Shown here: positions 15,521-24,489 of the stretch, in pieces | Layout: each line of letters starts with the position of its first letter | Position numbering within the stretch: the first letter of the stretch is position 1 | Assembly: GCA_020850715.1 (NCBI GenBank) | Contig: JADZED010000068.1 | Span: 1 to 61,587 of the forward strand | DNA length: 61,587 nucleotides | Direction: 5' to 3' | Source of the DNA: Acidobacteriota bacterium | Lineage (GTDB): Bacteria > Acidobacteriota > Vicinamibacteria > Vicinamibacterales > CAVVIG01 | Program-made: the position numbers and the translations under genes | The notes under the pieces: model-generated | What the model was told of the DNA's origin: nothing | The model's input: the letters and a program-made list of their open reading frames with translations, nothing else | Database searches by the model: none

Positions 15521-16695
15521 CGAACCTGATCGAGCGCCTGCGCGAGGTCGTCCTTGAGATCGTCGATGTCCTCGATTCCCGCCGAGATGCGCACCAGCCC
15601 GTCCGTGATCCCCAGCGCCGCCCGCCGCGCCGCCGGCACCGACGCATGCGTCATGGTGGCGGGATGCGAAATGAGCGTCTCGACGCCTCCGAGGCTTTCG
15701 GCGAGCGCGCAGAGCCGGACGTGGTTCAGCATCGTCTCGGCCGCGCCGAGCGAGCCCATGTCGAACGACAGCATGCCTCCGAATCCGCGCATCTGCCGGC
15801 TGGCGAGCTCATGCTGCGGATGGGAGGGGAGCCCGGGATAGTAGACCCGGCGCACCTTCGGGTGCCGGCTCAGATACTGGGCGAGCGCCAGGCCGTTGGC
15901 GTTGTGCTGCGCCATCCGGATCGCGAGCGTCTTGGTGCCGCGCAGCACCAGCCACGCGTCGAAGGGCCCGAGGATGGCGCCCTCGGCGTTCTGCACGAAC
16001 CGCAGCCACTCGATGTCGTCGGGCCGGATCGCCACGACGACCCCGCCGATGCTGTCGCTGTGGCCGTTGAGATACTTGGTCGTGCTGTGCACGACGAGGT
16101 CCGCGCCAAGCTCGAGCGGGCGCTGCACGTAGGGGCTCGCGAACGTATTGTCGACGACGAGGCGGACGTCGCGCCGCCGCGCCAGCGCGGAGGCCGCCTG
16201 CAGGTCGGTGAGCCCGCACATCGGGTTGGTCGGCGTTTCGACAAACAGCATCCGCGTCCGCTCGGTGCACGCGCGATCGACCTCGTCCAGGTTCGCCGTA
16301 TCGACATACGAGAACGAGAGCTGATACCGGCGCAGCACCTTTTCGAACAGCCGGAACGTCCCGCCGTAGGTGTTGTCCGAGACGACGACGTGGTCGCCGG
16401 ACTGGAGGAGCGTCGCGACGGCGCCGATGGCCGCCATGCCAGAGGCGAACGCGAACGCCGCCTGGCCCCGTTCGATCGCGGCGATGTTGCGCTCGAGCGC
16501 GAGGCGCGTCGGATTCTGCGTCCGCCCGTACTCGAAGCCCTTGTGCCGGCCGAGCGCCTCCTGGACGTAGGTGGAGGTCTGGTAGATCGGCGTGATGATC
16601 GCACCGGTCGCGGGATCGGGATCCTGGCCTGCGTGGAGGCAGATCGTGCTGAAGCGGGCGTTGGCTCTGAGCGTCACCGGCCCGGTACGATACAT
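15517..16695 (-). CDS. PLP-dependent trans-sulfuration enzyme (cystathionine gamma-synthase/lyase type)
   Basis: This 392-residue Cys/Met-metabolism PLP enzyme makes or splits cystathionine, or uses O-acetylhomoserine; these subfamilies cannot be separated by eye. PLP is bound by Lys207 in HSTTKYLNG. Further family blocks are YQTSTYVQ, EYGRTQNPT, the FASGMAAIGA loop, VDNTFASPY, and near the end SLGGVETLISHPA and GLVRISAGIED. It adds a second sulfur amino-acid gene to the window besides cysDNH. The ATG at 16695 is used; a GTG at 16677, nine bases after TATCGT, is an alternative leaderless start. DedA follows with overlap. Confidence 0.93.
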   Translation of the reverse strand: MYRTGPVTLRANARFSTICLHAGQDPDPATGAIITPIYQTSTYVQEALGRHKGFEYGRTQNPTRLALERNIAAIERGQAAFAFASGMAAIGAVATLLQSGDHVVVSDNTYGGTFRLFEKVLRRYQLSFSYVDTANLDEVDRACTERTRMLFVETPTNPMCGLTDLQAASALARRRDVRLVVDNTFASPYVQRPLELGADLVVHSTTKYLNGHSDSIGGVVVAIRPDDIEWLRFVQNAEGAILGPFDAWLVLRGTKTLAIRMAQHNANGLALAQYLSRHPKVRRVYYPGLPSHPQHELASRQMRGFGGMLSFDMGSLGAAETMLNHVRLCALAESLGGVETLISHPATMTHASVPAARRAALGITDGLVRISAGIEDIDDLKDDLAQALDQVR

Positions 16696-16721
16696 CTGAT
16701 AACATCGCGAAGTCCACGCTC

Positions 16722-18950
16722 ATGGCTCTCTTTCGCCGCGGACCCGCTGCGCTCCCGTCGCCGGTCGGCGGCTCGCAGCGGCGCGTGCGGACGGCGCTGC
16801 TGAAGACGCTGCCCGGCCGCGCGATCGTCATCGGCGCGGCCATCAAGCTCGTCGACCTCGTCGTCGTGAGCGCCGCCGGCGGCCTGCCGGCGTTCCTGGC
16901 CGTTGTCGACACGGTGGCGGGCATCGCGATCGCGCTGGGCGCCGGCGCGTTCCTGCTGCGCCTGTTCGTGCTCGCCAAGCGGCGCCTGCTCTGGCGCGTG
17001 CGGCGCAAGCTGATCCTGTCGTACGTCTTCATCGGGTTCGTGCCTGCGATCCTGATTGTCGGCTTCTTCCTGCTGTGCGGGTTCCTGCTCTTCTACAACT
17101 TCAGCTCGTTCCTGATCCAGAGCCGCGTCCGCGCGCTGGGCGATCAGGCGCGCTTCCTGGCACAGAGCGCCGCCGTCGAGATCGAGCGCGCCGGCGCCGG
17201 CAGCGCGGCCGCCATCGTCGAGCGCCGCCAGGAGATGGCGTCGCGGGAGATCCCCGGGGTATCGATGGCCGTGGTGCCGGCCGCGCGGCGGTGCGCGGCG
17301 GCGGCGGGCGGGCCGGCCGCCGCGGCAGCCGGGACGACGGCCAGCGTGGCGCGGGCCGCGGCGGAGGCGCCGATCACGGCCGGCGCCTGGGATCACGTCG
17401 CGCCGCCCTCCGGGGTGCCGGCCTGGATCGGCTGCGACGGCTTCGCGGGCGTGCTCGCCTATGCGCATCGCAGCGCAGCCCCCGCCGGCGCGTCGGCCGG
17501 CGACACGCACATGCTGGTGCGGGCGGTTGCGTTTCCCGATGTGCCGGATCCGGCGTACGCCGTCGTCGTCGACGTCCTGCTGACCGATGCCCTGCGCCGC
17601 CACCTCCAGGACGACACCGGCGTCGAGCTGAGGAGCGTGAGCGCCGTGCCGAACGCGCGCGGCGTGGCGCCGATGCCCGGGCTGGCGGCGGGGCCCGAGG
17701 CGCCGGCGGGCGCCCCGGGCGGCGGGCTGCTGAACAACCTGGTCAGCCTGATGGAGTACCGCGACTGGACGACCGGCGAGACCGGCACGCTGCTGATGTC
17801 GGCGCGCCTGAGCGTGACGGAGCTGTACGACCGGATCTCGTCGTCGGAGGGGATGGCCGGCCGCTCGTTCGGCCAGGGGCTGCTGCTCGCGCTGTTCCTG
17901 ATCGGCGCGCTCTTCCTGGTGATCGAGGTCATCGCCCTCATCGTCGGCTTCGCGCTCGCGAGATCGATCACGGGGTCGGTGCACGAGCTGTTTGCCGGCA
18001 CCGAGCGCGTCCGGCTCGGCGACTTCACGCACAAGATCGCCGTCCGGAGCGAGGATCAGCTGGGCGAGCTGGCGGGATCGTTCAACCAGATGACCGCCAG
18101 CATCGAGGATCTGCTGCAGCAGGCCGCCGAGAAGAAGCGGCTCGAAGAGGAGCTGCGCATCGCGCGGGAGATCCAGATGTCGCTGCTGCCGCAGGGGCCG
18201 CTGGACATGAAGGGGCTGTCGCTCACCGCGCTGTGCGTTCCCGCGCGCGAGGTGGGCGGCGACTACTACGACTTCTTCCGGCTGTCCGGCAACCGCCTGG
18301 GCGTGCTGATTGCCGACGTCTCGGGCAAGGGGACGTCGGCCGCCTTCTACATGGCGGAGCTGAAAGGTCTGGTGCTGTCGCTCAGCCAGATTCATCCGTC
18401 GCCGCGCGATCTCTTGATTGCCGCGAACCGGATCATCGCCGACAACCTCGACGCGCGGAGCTTCATCACGATGACCTACGCGGTGATCGATCTGGACGCC
18501 GGGCGCATGACCTACGCGCGGGCCGGACACACTCCGATGATGTACCTGCCGGGCGCCTGTGCCGACGAACCGCGCCAGGTGCGGGTGCTCGCGCCCGACG
18601 GCCTCGTGCTCGGGCTGAAGATCGACGGCGGGGAGCTGTTCGAGCGCCTCCTGACGGAAGAATCGGTGATGATGCAGCCAGGCGACGTCTACGTGCTGTT
18701 CACCGACGGGATCACCGAGGCGATGAACGATCGCGACGACTGCTTCGGCGAGGCACGACTCGCCGACATCGTCGCCCGGCACGCCGATCTGCCGCCAGAT
18801 CGCCTTCGCGAGCACGTGCTGCGGAGCATAGAGGCGTTCGTCGGCGGCGCGCCGCAGCACGACGACATGACGATGATCGTGCTGAAGGTGAGCGAGTCGT
18901 GGACCCTCGCCCCGTCCGCCGCGGTCGTGGCCGGGGTGGCGGGGGAGTGA
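16722..18950 (+). CDS. membrane HAMP-SpoIIE (PP2C-type) serine phosphatase
   Basis: This 742-residue regulatory phosphatase resembles RsbU-type proteins that dephosphorylate anti-anti-sigma factors. Hydrophobic helices lie near 33-50, 57-85 and 98-125. An Ala/Gly-rich extracytoplasmic region follows to about 385, then another helix near 385-410 and a HAMP domain at about 405-460. A coiled linker leads into the SpoIIE domain at about 500-735. Metal-binding motifs are GGDYYDFF, ADVSGKGTSAAFYMA, FTDGITEA and QHDDMTMIVLKV. An external signal presumably controls partner-switching, but no STAS or anti-sigma kinase gene lies beside it. It is divergent from the trans-sulfuration gene by 26 nt. Confidence 0.92.
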   Translation: MALFRRGPAALPSPVGGSQRRVRTALLKTLPGRAIVIGAAIKLVDLVVVSAAGGLPAFLAVVDTVAGIAIALGAGAFLLRLFVLAKRRLLWRVRRKLILSYVFIGFVPAILIVGFFLLCGFLLFYNFSSFLIQSRVRALGDQARFLAQSAAVEIERAGAGSAAAIVERRQEMASREIPGVSMAVVPAARRCAAAAGGPAAAAAGTTASVARAAAEAPITAGAWDHVAPPSGVPAWIGCDGFAGVLAYAHRSAAPAGASAGDTHMLVRAVAFPDVPDPAYAVVVDVLLTDALRRHLQDDTGVELRSVSAVPNARGVAPMPGLAAGPEAPAGAPGGGLLNNLVSLMEYRDWTTGETGTLLMSARLSVTELYDRISSSEGMAGRSFGQGLLLALFLIGALFLVIEVIALIVGFALARSITGSVHELFAGTERVRLGDFTHKIAVRSEDQLGELAGSFNQMTASIEDLLQQAAEKKRLEEELRIAREIQMSLLPQGPLDMKGLSLTALCVPAREVGGDYYDFFRLSGNRLGVLIADVSGKGTSAAFYMAELKGLVLSLSQIHPSPRDLLIAANRIIADNLDARSFITMTYAVIDLDAGRMTYARAGHTPMMYLPGACADEPRQVRVLAPDGLVLGLKIDGGELFERLLTEESVMMQPGDVYVLFTDGITEAMNDRDDCFGEARLADIVARHADLPPDRLREHVLRSIEAFVGGAPQHDDMTMIVLKVSESWTLAPSAAVVAGVAGE

Positions 18951-19022
18951 TGCGGCCCCGCCGCTCGTCTTCCCGGGCGCTTCGTGGTAAAGGGTGGGCA
19001 TTGTGAACCGGACGAGCGTGTC

Positions 19023-19973
19023 GTGAGCGACCTGGTCGTCATCTTCCGCACCCCATCGGACGTCGAAGCCCGCGTCGTCCGCGGCCTGTTGGAGGCGCAC
19101 GGCGTGCCGTCCGTCGTCGTCTCGGACCTGCCGCAGGCGATCTTCCCTTTCAGCGTGAGCGGCCTGAGCGACGTCCGCATCTCGGTGAACGCGGCCGATG
19201 CCGAGGAGGCCAAGGGGATCATCGACAGCCACCGGACGGAACTGCGAAACGGGCGCGTCGTCCGGCTGCGCGACGAATTCGAGGAGCTGCAGCGGGCCAT
19301 CGGCTACCGCTTCCGCGACCGCGGCCTCGTCGAGCACGCCATGACGCACGCCTCGCGCGCCAACGAGGACGTGACCGGCGGTGTCCGCGACAACGAGTCG
19401 ATGGAGTTCCTCGGCGACGCCGTGCTCGGCTTCGTCGTCGCCGACGCGCTGTTCCGCGAGCTCCCCGATTCGAGCGAAGGCGAGAAGTCGAAGCTCAAGG
19501 CGACGCTGGTGTCGGCGGCGACGCTCGCGCGCCAGGCCGAACGGCTGCGCCTGGGCGATCATCTGCTGCTCGGACGCGGCGAGGAGAAGACCGGCGGTCG
19601 ACGCAAGCAGGCGCTGCTGGCCGACGGCTACGAGGCGCTGATTGCGGCGATCTACCTGGACGGCGGCATCGAGCACGTGCAGGCGTTCATTCTCCGCGAG
19701 TTCGCGCCGCTGCTCGCCGCGGCGCGCGCGCGCGGCGCCGCCGGCGACGACTACAAGTCGGCGCTGCAGGAGCTCGTCCAGGCGCGCGAGCAGCCGCTCC
19801 CCGAGTACCGCGTCGCCGGCTCGGCCGGCCCCGACCACGACAAGCGGTTCGATGTCGAGGTGATGCTCGGCGGCGAACCGCTCGCGCGAGGCAGCGGCGC
19901 CACCAAGAAGGAGGCCGAGCAGGAGGCCGCCCGCGCGGCGCTCGAGATCCTGAGGTCGAGAATCGGGAGCTAG
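19023..19973 (+). CDS. rnc: ribonuclease III with an N-terminal DUF2007-like domain
   Basis: This 316-residue fusion carries a DUF2007-like signal-transducing fold at residues 1-70 (VVIFRTPSDVEARVVRGLLE, then DVRISVNAADAEEAKGIID). The RNase III catalytic domain spans about 88-235 with the signature NESMEFLGDAV at 124-134. A dsRNA-binding domain covers about 240-312 (DYKSALQELVQ, then GSGATKKEAEQEAARAAL). RNase III cleaves double-stranded rRNA precursors and mRNAs. The start is GTG at 19023, with GGACGAG seven bases upstream; the frame is open to 18984. Normal bacterial RNase III is about 230 residues, so the extra domain is the oddity. Confidence 0.93.
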   Translation: MSDLVVIFRTPSDVEARVVRGLLEAHGVPSVVVSDLPQAIFPFSVSGLSDVRISVNAADAEEAKGIIDSHRTELRNGRVVRLRDEFEELQRAIGYRFRDRGLVEHAMTHASRANEDVTGGVRDNESMEFLGDAVLGFVVADALFRELPDSSEGEKSKLKATLVSAATLARQAERLRLGDHLLLGRGEEKTGGRRKQALLADGYEALIAAIYLDGGIEHVQAFILREFAPLLAAARARGAAGDDYKSALQELVQAREQPLPEYRVAGSAGPDHDKRFDVEVMLGGEPLARGSGATKKEAEQEAARAALEILRSRIGS

Positions 19974-19980
19974 CGGGAGA

Positions 19981-21156
19981 TCAGTCGATCTCGATGATCC
20001 CCCAGGCTTTCTTGTCTTCCTCCACCGGCACGCCGCCCGCCGCGGCCATCGCCATCGCCGGTTCGCGCAGTTGCGGCAGGCGCGGGAGCGCGTAGCGGTG
20101 GATTTCTCGCGCGACGTCGTCCTCGGTGGGCGGCGTCGCGCGGCAGTGCAGCCGCACCCAGAGCCGGAGCACGGGATCGGCAAAGCTGTAGCGCTTCTGC
20201 CGCGCCGTGACGAGGTCGACGTCCTCCAGCCACGACAGGTAATCCTTGGTCGAGCCGGGCGTGCGCTGGAGACGGAGCGAGATCTCGGTGAGCGTGAGAT
20301 CCTCCTGTTCGGCGAGGATCTCCAGGATCGCCTTCAGTGCGCCGTAGCCGCGGGCGCGGTGCAGCCGCAGTTCGTAGGAGAAGCCGCAGAGGCGCGCGAG
20401 GTGGCCGCCGGGACCGAGCAGCGCCGCCAGCGCGCTGATCGGGTCGTCGCCGCCCGCCGGAGGGCCACCGTCCTGCGCCCCCACGCCGTGGTCGCGGAGC
20501 AGGCTCAACTCGTCGGCCAGCGCCCTGACGTACGCCGGCCGGCCGTCGGCCAGCGCCTGCACCGCCCTGGCGAGGTAGTCCGCCTCGTGCGCCGCGCCCG
20601 CACCCGCCGTCGGGCCGAGGATGTCGAGTGCGTCCTCGGCGCTCAGCGGCGGGATGTGAATCACCTCGAATCGCGCCGAGCGGTCGCGCAGCAGCCTGAG
20701 CGCACGGGCCACATACCGGCTCGTCAGGACGAAGCGATTGGGGCTCGCGGCCAGCATGTCCGTGAGCGCGTGCAGCGCGCGGCGCAGGCCGGGGAAGCTC
20801 TCGAAGGTCCGGAGCTCGAGGAACTCGTCCAGCAGGAACGTGACCGGCTCGCCGGCGGCGGTCCGCGCGGTATCCAACAGCCGGAGCGTGGCCTCGAAGG
20901 CGCACCGCGCGCCCTGGTCGGCGGCGGGTGGAAACGGCGACGTGGCGGCGACGGCGCGCAGGAAGCGCTCGGGCGTCGTCGCCACCCGCTCGACGTCGAC
21001 GAACTGGACCGCGCCGCGGCCGATCCGCTCCCGCAGTTGATGCAGCAGCGTCGTCCGGCCGCTGCCGCAGCCGCCGAGCAGCACCGGAATGCGCGACGGC
21101 GACGCGTCGAGCGCGGCGGCGACGCGGCGCGTGAGGGTCGAGCGTGGCGTCAGCAT
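19981..21156 (-). CDS. AAA-type ATPase of the archaeal-ATPase-like group with a C-terminal winged helix
   Basis: This 391-residue P-loop protein has the Walker A sequence GGCGSGRTT at 28-36 and Walker B VTFLLDE ending at 111. A sensor-like RFVLTSRY segment follows. After about residue 270 comes a helix-turn-helix-like region (LTLTEISLRLQRTPGSTKDYLSWLEDVD) and a YSFADPVLRLWVRLHCR element. This arrangement is that of the archaeal ATPase/DUF234 families. Its cellular role is unknown. It runs convergent to rnc with seven bases between their stops and is divergent from purA. Confidence 0.7.
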   Translation of the reverse strand: MLTPRSTLTRRVAAALDASPSRIPVLLGGCGSGRTTLLHQLRERIGRGAVQFVDVERVATTPERFLRAVAATSPFPPAADQGARCAFEATLRLLDTARTAAGEPVTFLLDEFLELRTFESFPGLRRALHALTDMLAASPNRFVLTSRYVARALRLLRDRSARFEVIHIPPLSAEDALDILGPTAGAGAAHEADYLARAVQALADGRPAYVRALADELSLLRDHGVGAQDGGPPAGGDDPISALAALLGPGGHLARLCGFSYELRLHRARGYGALKAILEILAEQEDLTLTEISLRLQRTPGSTKDYLSWLEDVDLVTARQKRYSFADPVLRLWVRLHCRATPPTEDDVAREIHRYALPRLPQLREPAMAMAAAGGVPVEEDKKAWGIIEID

Positions 21157-21241
21157 CGTGGAGCACTCGGCATGGACTGCGTGGCCGCGATCATGAGGTC
21201 GTCGCCGTGTGAAAGACAGACATTAAGAAGCGGCGCGGATG

Positions 21242-21270
21242 TTGTCAAATCGAAAACGAGAAATTATTTT
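21242..21270 (+). promoter_or_regulatory. candidate promoter upstream of purA in a short AT-rich patch
   Basis: TTGTCA at 21242-21247 and TATTTT at 21265-21270 are spaced by 17 bases within a locally AT-rich patch that stands out from the GC-rich background. A second -10-like box, TAGAAT at 21372-21377, lies 11 bases before the purA ATG and may give a very short leader instead. Confidence 0.4.
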
Positions 21271-21388
21271 CTTGACTCGCTGCCGCAAGGCTCTCCGCGA
21301 TCGCGCCAGCCGACCGGCGGCGCAATCGCGCGGGAATTTCCCGCCTGACGCACGATTGGACGCGTCTCGGATAGAATCATTCGCGCTC

Positions 21389-22687
21389 ATGAACCTGGCC
21401 ATTCTCGGCGCGCAGTGGGGCGATGAGGGCAAGGGCAAGATCGTCGACCTCCTGACGCCGCAGTTCTCGATCGTCGCGCGGTATCAGGGCGGCCACAATG
21501 CCGGCCACACCGTCTACGTCAACCGCAAGAAGTTCATCCTGCGCCTGATCCCGTCGGGCATCCTGCATCCGGGCGTCACGTGCGTCATCGGCAACGGCGT
21601 CGTCGTCGACCCGCAGGCCCTGCTCGCCGAAATCGACGAACTGGCGGCGAGCGGCGTCGACGTGGACGGCCGCGTCGTCGTCAGCGACAAGGCGCACCTG
21701 ATCCTGCCGTATCACCGCGATCTCGATCTGCTGTCGGAAGCCCGGCGCGGCGAACGGAAGATCGGCACCACCTCGCGCGGGATCGGCCCCGCATACGAGG
21801 ACAAGATTGCGCGGCGCGGCATCCGCGTCGGCGACCTCGCCGATCCGATCGGGCTCGAGGAGGCCATCCGCGTCAACGTCGCCGCCAGGAACCGGGTGGT
21901 CCAGGACACGACGATGGACTGGCGCCCCGTGTTCGAGCAGCTCGTGCGCCAGGCCGAGCGGCTCCGGCCGTGGGTGCGCGACGTGTCGCTGCTGCTCGAC
22001 CAGGCGATGCGCGGCGGCCGCTCGATCCTGTTCGAAGGCGCCCAGGGCACGCTGCTCGATATCGATCACGGCACCTACCCGTATGTGACTTCGTCGAACG
22101 CGTCGGTCGGCGGCATTTGCACCGGCCTGGGGCTCGGACCGCGGGCGATCCATGGCGTCCTGGGGGTCGTGAAGGCCTACACGACGCGCGTGGGCGAGGG
22201 GCCGCTGCCGACCGAGCTCACCGGCGCGATGGGGAACCGGTTGAGGGACAGCGGCAACGAGTACGGCGCGGTGACCGGCCGGCCGCGCCGCTGCGGCTGG
22301 TTCGACGCTGTGGTGGCGCGCTACAGCGTGCGGATCAACGGCTTGGATGCGCTGGCGCTCACCAAGCTCGACGTTCTCGACGGCCTCGAGACCATCCCGA
22401 TCTGCACCGCCTACCGGTGCAGCGGCCGTACACTCACGGAGTTCCCGTCCGATCTCGCGCAGCTCGCGAAGTGCGAACCGGTCTACGAATCGCTGCCGGG
22501 CTGGCAGGCGGGCACCGCCGGCGTCCGCCGCTTCGACGCGCTGCCCGACAACGCGCGCCGCTACATCGCCCGGCTGGAAGAAGTGTCGGGCGTCCCGGCC
22601 GCCATCGTCTCGACTGGCAGCGAGCGCGACGATACGATCGTGCGGCGCGACACGCTGCAGGCCGTGAACCTCCGGCTGGCTCTCTGA
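21389..22687 (+). CDS. purA: adenylosuccinate synthetase
   Basis: PurA joins IMP and aspartate using GTP, the first committed step to AMP. The 432-residue protein begins with the invariant GAQWGDEGKGK (P-loop GDEGKGK at 11-17). It continues with GGHNAGHTVY, GTTSRGIGPAYEDK, FEGAQGTLLDIDHGTYPYVT and TGRPRRCGWFD, all hallmark blocks. The open frame runs 150 bases further upstream, but conservation starts at MNLAILG. Nearby genes do not form a purine operon, although an IMPDH/GMPR homologue lies 7 kb away. Confidence 0.98.
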   Translation: MNLAILGAQWGDEGKGKIVDLLTPQFSIVARYQGGHNAGHTVYVNRKKFILRLIPSGILHPGVTCVIGNGVVVDPQALLAEIDELAASGVDVDGRVVVSDKAHLILPYHRDLDLLSEARRGERKIGTTSRGIGPAYEDKIARRGIRVGDLADPIGLEEAIRVNVAARNRVVQDTTMDWRPVFEQLVRQAERLRPWVRDVSLLLDQAMRGGRSILFEGAQGTLLDIDHGTYPYVTSSNASVGGICTGLGLGPRAIHGVLGVVKAYTTRVGEGPLPTELTGAMGNRLRDSGNEYGAVTGRPRRCGWFDAVVARYSVRINGLDALALTKLDVLDGLETIPICTAYRCSGRTLTEFPSDLAQLAKCEPVYESLPGWQAGTAGVRRFDALPDNARRYIARLEEVSGVPAAIVSTGSERDDTIVRRDTLQAVNLRLAL

Positions 22688-22793
22688 CGCGGCACCACGG
22701 GGACAACCGCCAGGCCGCTGCGATCGGTCTTCCGGTCGTCCGGCGGGTTCTTCGTGACGTCGAGGGGCGGGGCCGCTCTGTACCGGTGGGCGT

Positions 22794-23441
22794 TCAGGCC
22801 CGGTGCCGGATGCCGAACGCATCGACGGCGGGGCCGTCTGCGCCTTCGAAGTCGATTCCCGACCGATAACGCGGGCCGTCGCCGGGCGGGATCTCGAACG
22901 AGGTCCAGACGACCTTTGCCCTGAAGGTCACGGTCGCCTGCCCATCCGCCAAGGTCATCGCCACGCGCTGATCGGGAGCCAGTTTCGCCGCGGACAGTAC
23001 CTGCGCGCCGACGGCGGACAGATCGACGAGCGTCGCGCGGCCGGCGTCGACCTGCACGAGCACCGCGGCCGCCATCTTGTGCCGCGGAGCGCGGCGCGTG
23101 CCGCGTTGATCCAGCGCCGGCGCCGGCGCCGGCGCCCGACGCCGGGGCGAGACGCGCGAGTAATCCGAGTCGTGCGCGACGACGCGGATCTCCGCGCCAT
23201 CGAGCTTGGGATCGGCCTTGATGCGGTTGATGAGCGCGGCGCCGCGCGGGCTGGCGGCGAAGAGCCGTTCGACCGACACGACCTCCGGCTTGCGCCGGAT
23301 AATCGCGTCGAGGGCCTTCAGCGCTTCGGTGTCCGCAAAGGCCAGCACTTCGACCGAGGCTGCAGCCACCTTCTCCCGCAGCGATGCCAGGCGGTCGTCG
23401 GGGCCGATCAGGACGGTGCAGCGTGCGGCGTCGGCGGACAC
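22794..23441 (-). CDS. PilZ-domain protein with an N-terminal receiver-like region
   Basis: This 215-residue protein has a PilZ-like domain at its C-terminus. The Arg motif RGTRRAPRHK near 112-122 and the VDLSAVGAQVLS element near 137-150 correspond to the RxxxR and (D/N)xSxxG sites that bind cyclic-di-GMP. Residues 1-90 look like a degenerate receiver (TVLIGPDDRLASLREKVAAA, then a phospho-site region without a clear Asp). The gene follows lepB by four bases on the same strand. A role in c-di-GMP-controlled envelope function or motility is inferred only. Confidence 0.78.
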   Translation of the reverse strand: MSADAARCTVLIGPDDRLASLREKVAAASVEVLAFADTEALKALDAIIRRKPEVVSVERLFAASPRGAALINRIKADPKLDGAEIRVVAHDSDYSRVSPRRRAPAPAPALDQRGTRRAPRHKMAAAVLVQVDAGRATLVDLSAVGAQVLSAAKLAPDQRVAMTLADGQATVTFRAKVVWTSFEIPPGDGPRYRSGIDFEGADGPAVDAFGIRHRA

Positions 23442-23445
23442 GCGA

Positions 23446-24339
23446 TCAGAAGATCCTCGCGTCCTGCAGCGGCCACCAGCGCACTTTCACCTTGCCGACG
23501 ATGTACTTCTTCGGCACCGAGCCCCAGTGGCGGCTGTCGGAGCTGTTGTTCCGGTGATCCCCCATCACGAAGTAGTAACCCTGCTGGATGACCTGCGGGC
23601 CCCAATCCTCGTGGCTCCGGAACTCGGCCGGCACGTAGTCGTCGTGCAGCGGCAGGTCATTCACGTACACCTTGCCGTCGACGATCCGCACCGTGTCGCC
23701 CTCGCGCGCGATGACGCGCTTGACGAACATCTTCTCGGGGTTGAGCGGATAGTAGAGCATCACGATATCGCCCGGCCGGGGATCGCCGATCTCGTACACG
23801 AGCTTGTTCACGATGAGGCGATCGTGATCTTCGAGGGTCGGCGCCATGCTGAGCCCGTCGACGCGTGCGACCTGGAAGCCGAATGTCACGATGAGCGTCG
23901 CGTAGACCGCCGCGGAGATCAGCGTCTGCACGCCGGCGACCACCTCGTGCCAGGCGCGCGTGGCGGCCGCGCGCCAGTCGATCGGAGGTCTCCCTGGACT
24001 TGCGGCCCCGGGCGGCTCGGCGCCGACCGTGGCCGGCGGCTCCGCCGTTCGAACTGCCGGCTCGAGATGGGTTCCCACCGGCACATCGGCCGCGCCCGCC
24101 GCCAGTCCGCTCTCCGGCCGCTCGTCGCCGGCCGGCACACCGGGCGCGGCCCCGTCGGAGGCCGCCAGGGCTGCCGATGCCGGACCGGACGGGCGCTGCT
24201 CGCCCCCAGGGGGAGCGGCGGGCGCATCCGCCTGAAGTGGCTGATCTTCGCGCATCGACCGGAACCAGAATACCAGCCGCCGCAGCCACCAGTAAAGCGA
24301 GGCGGTCGCACGGGCCATTTCCATTGCGCCCATCGTCAA
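23446..24339 (-). CDS. lepB: signal peptidase I with a long Ala/Pro-rich insert
   Basis: This 297-residue membrane serine protease cleaves signal peptides of exported proteins. The catalytic Ser164 is in GLSMAPT and the general base Lys207 in FVKRVIAREGD. The late motif MGDHRNNSSDSRHWG is present. A hydrophobic anchor lies near 138-157. Unusually, residues 30-120 are a low-complexity Ala/Pro/Gly stretch between an N-terminal amphipathic segment and the anchor. The frame begins with TTG at 24339, six bases after TATACC; in-frame ATGs at 24333 and nearby are alternatives. The PilZ gene follows directly. Confidence 0.93.
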   Translation of the reverse strand: MTMGAMEMARATASLYWWLRRLVFWFRSMREDQPLQADAPAAPPGGEQRPSGPASAALAASDGAAPGVPAGDERPESGLAAGAADVPVGTHLEPAVRTAEPPATVGAEPPGAASPGRPPIDWRAAATRAWHEVVAGVQTLISAAVYATLIVTFGFQVARVDGLSMAPTLEDHDRLIVNKLVYEIGDPRPGDIVMLYYPLNPEKMFVKRVIAREGDTVRIVDGKVYVNDLPLHDDYVPAEFRSHEDWGPQVIQQGYYFVMGDHRNNSSDSRHWGSVPKKYIVGKVKVRWWPLQDARIF

Positions 24340-24489
24340 CCGGGCGGTATACTCAGCTCCTCTTCACGTCTGCGGTAGGATCCCAGCCCTTTACCGCAAT
24401 CGGTACCAAGGCTTCTGCAAGTGAGCGTCGAGAGCGGCCGCCCGTGCACGGCACCGCATGCGTGCGTCCGCCCAACGGAGGAATGTTCG

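Noticed and set aside
16674..20183. 1169-codon open frame on the minus strand opposite the phosphatase and rnc
   Set aside because: It is antisense to two clear genes, low-complexity and without motifs. It is a shadow frame.
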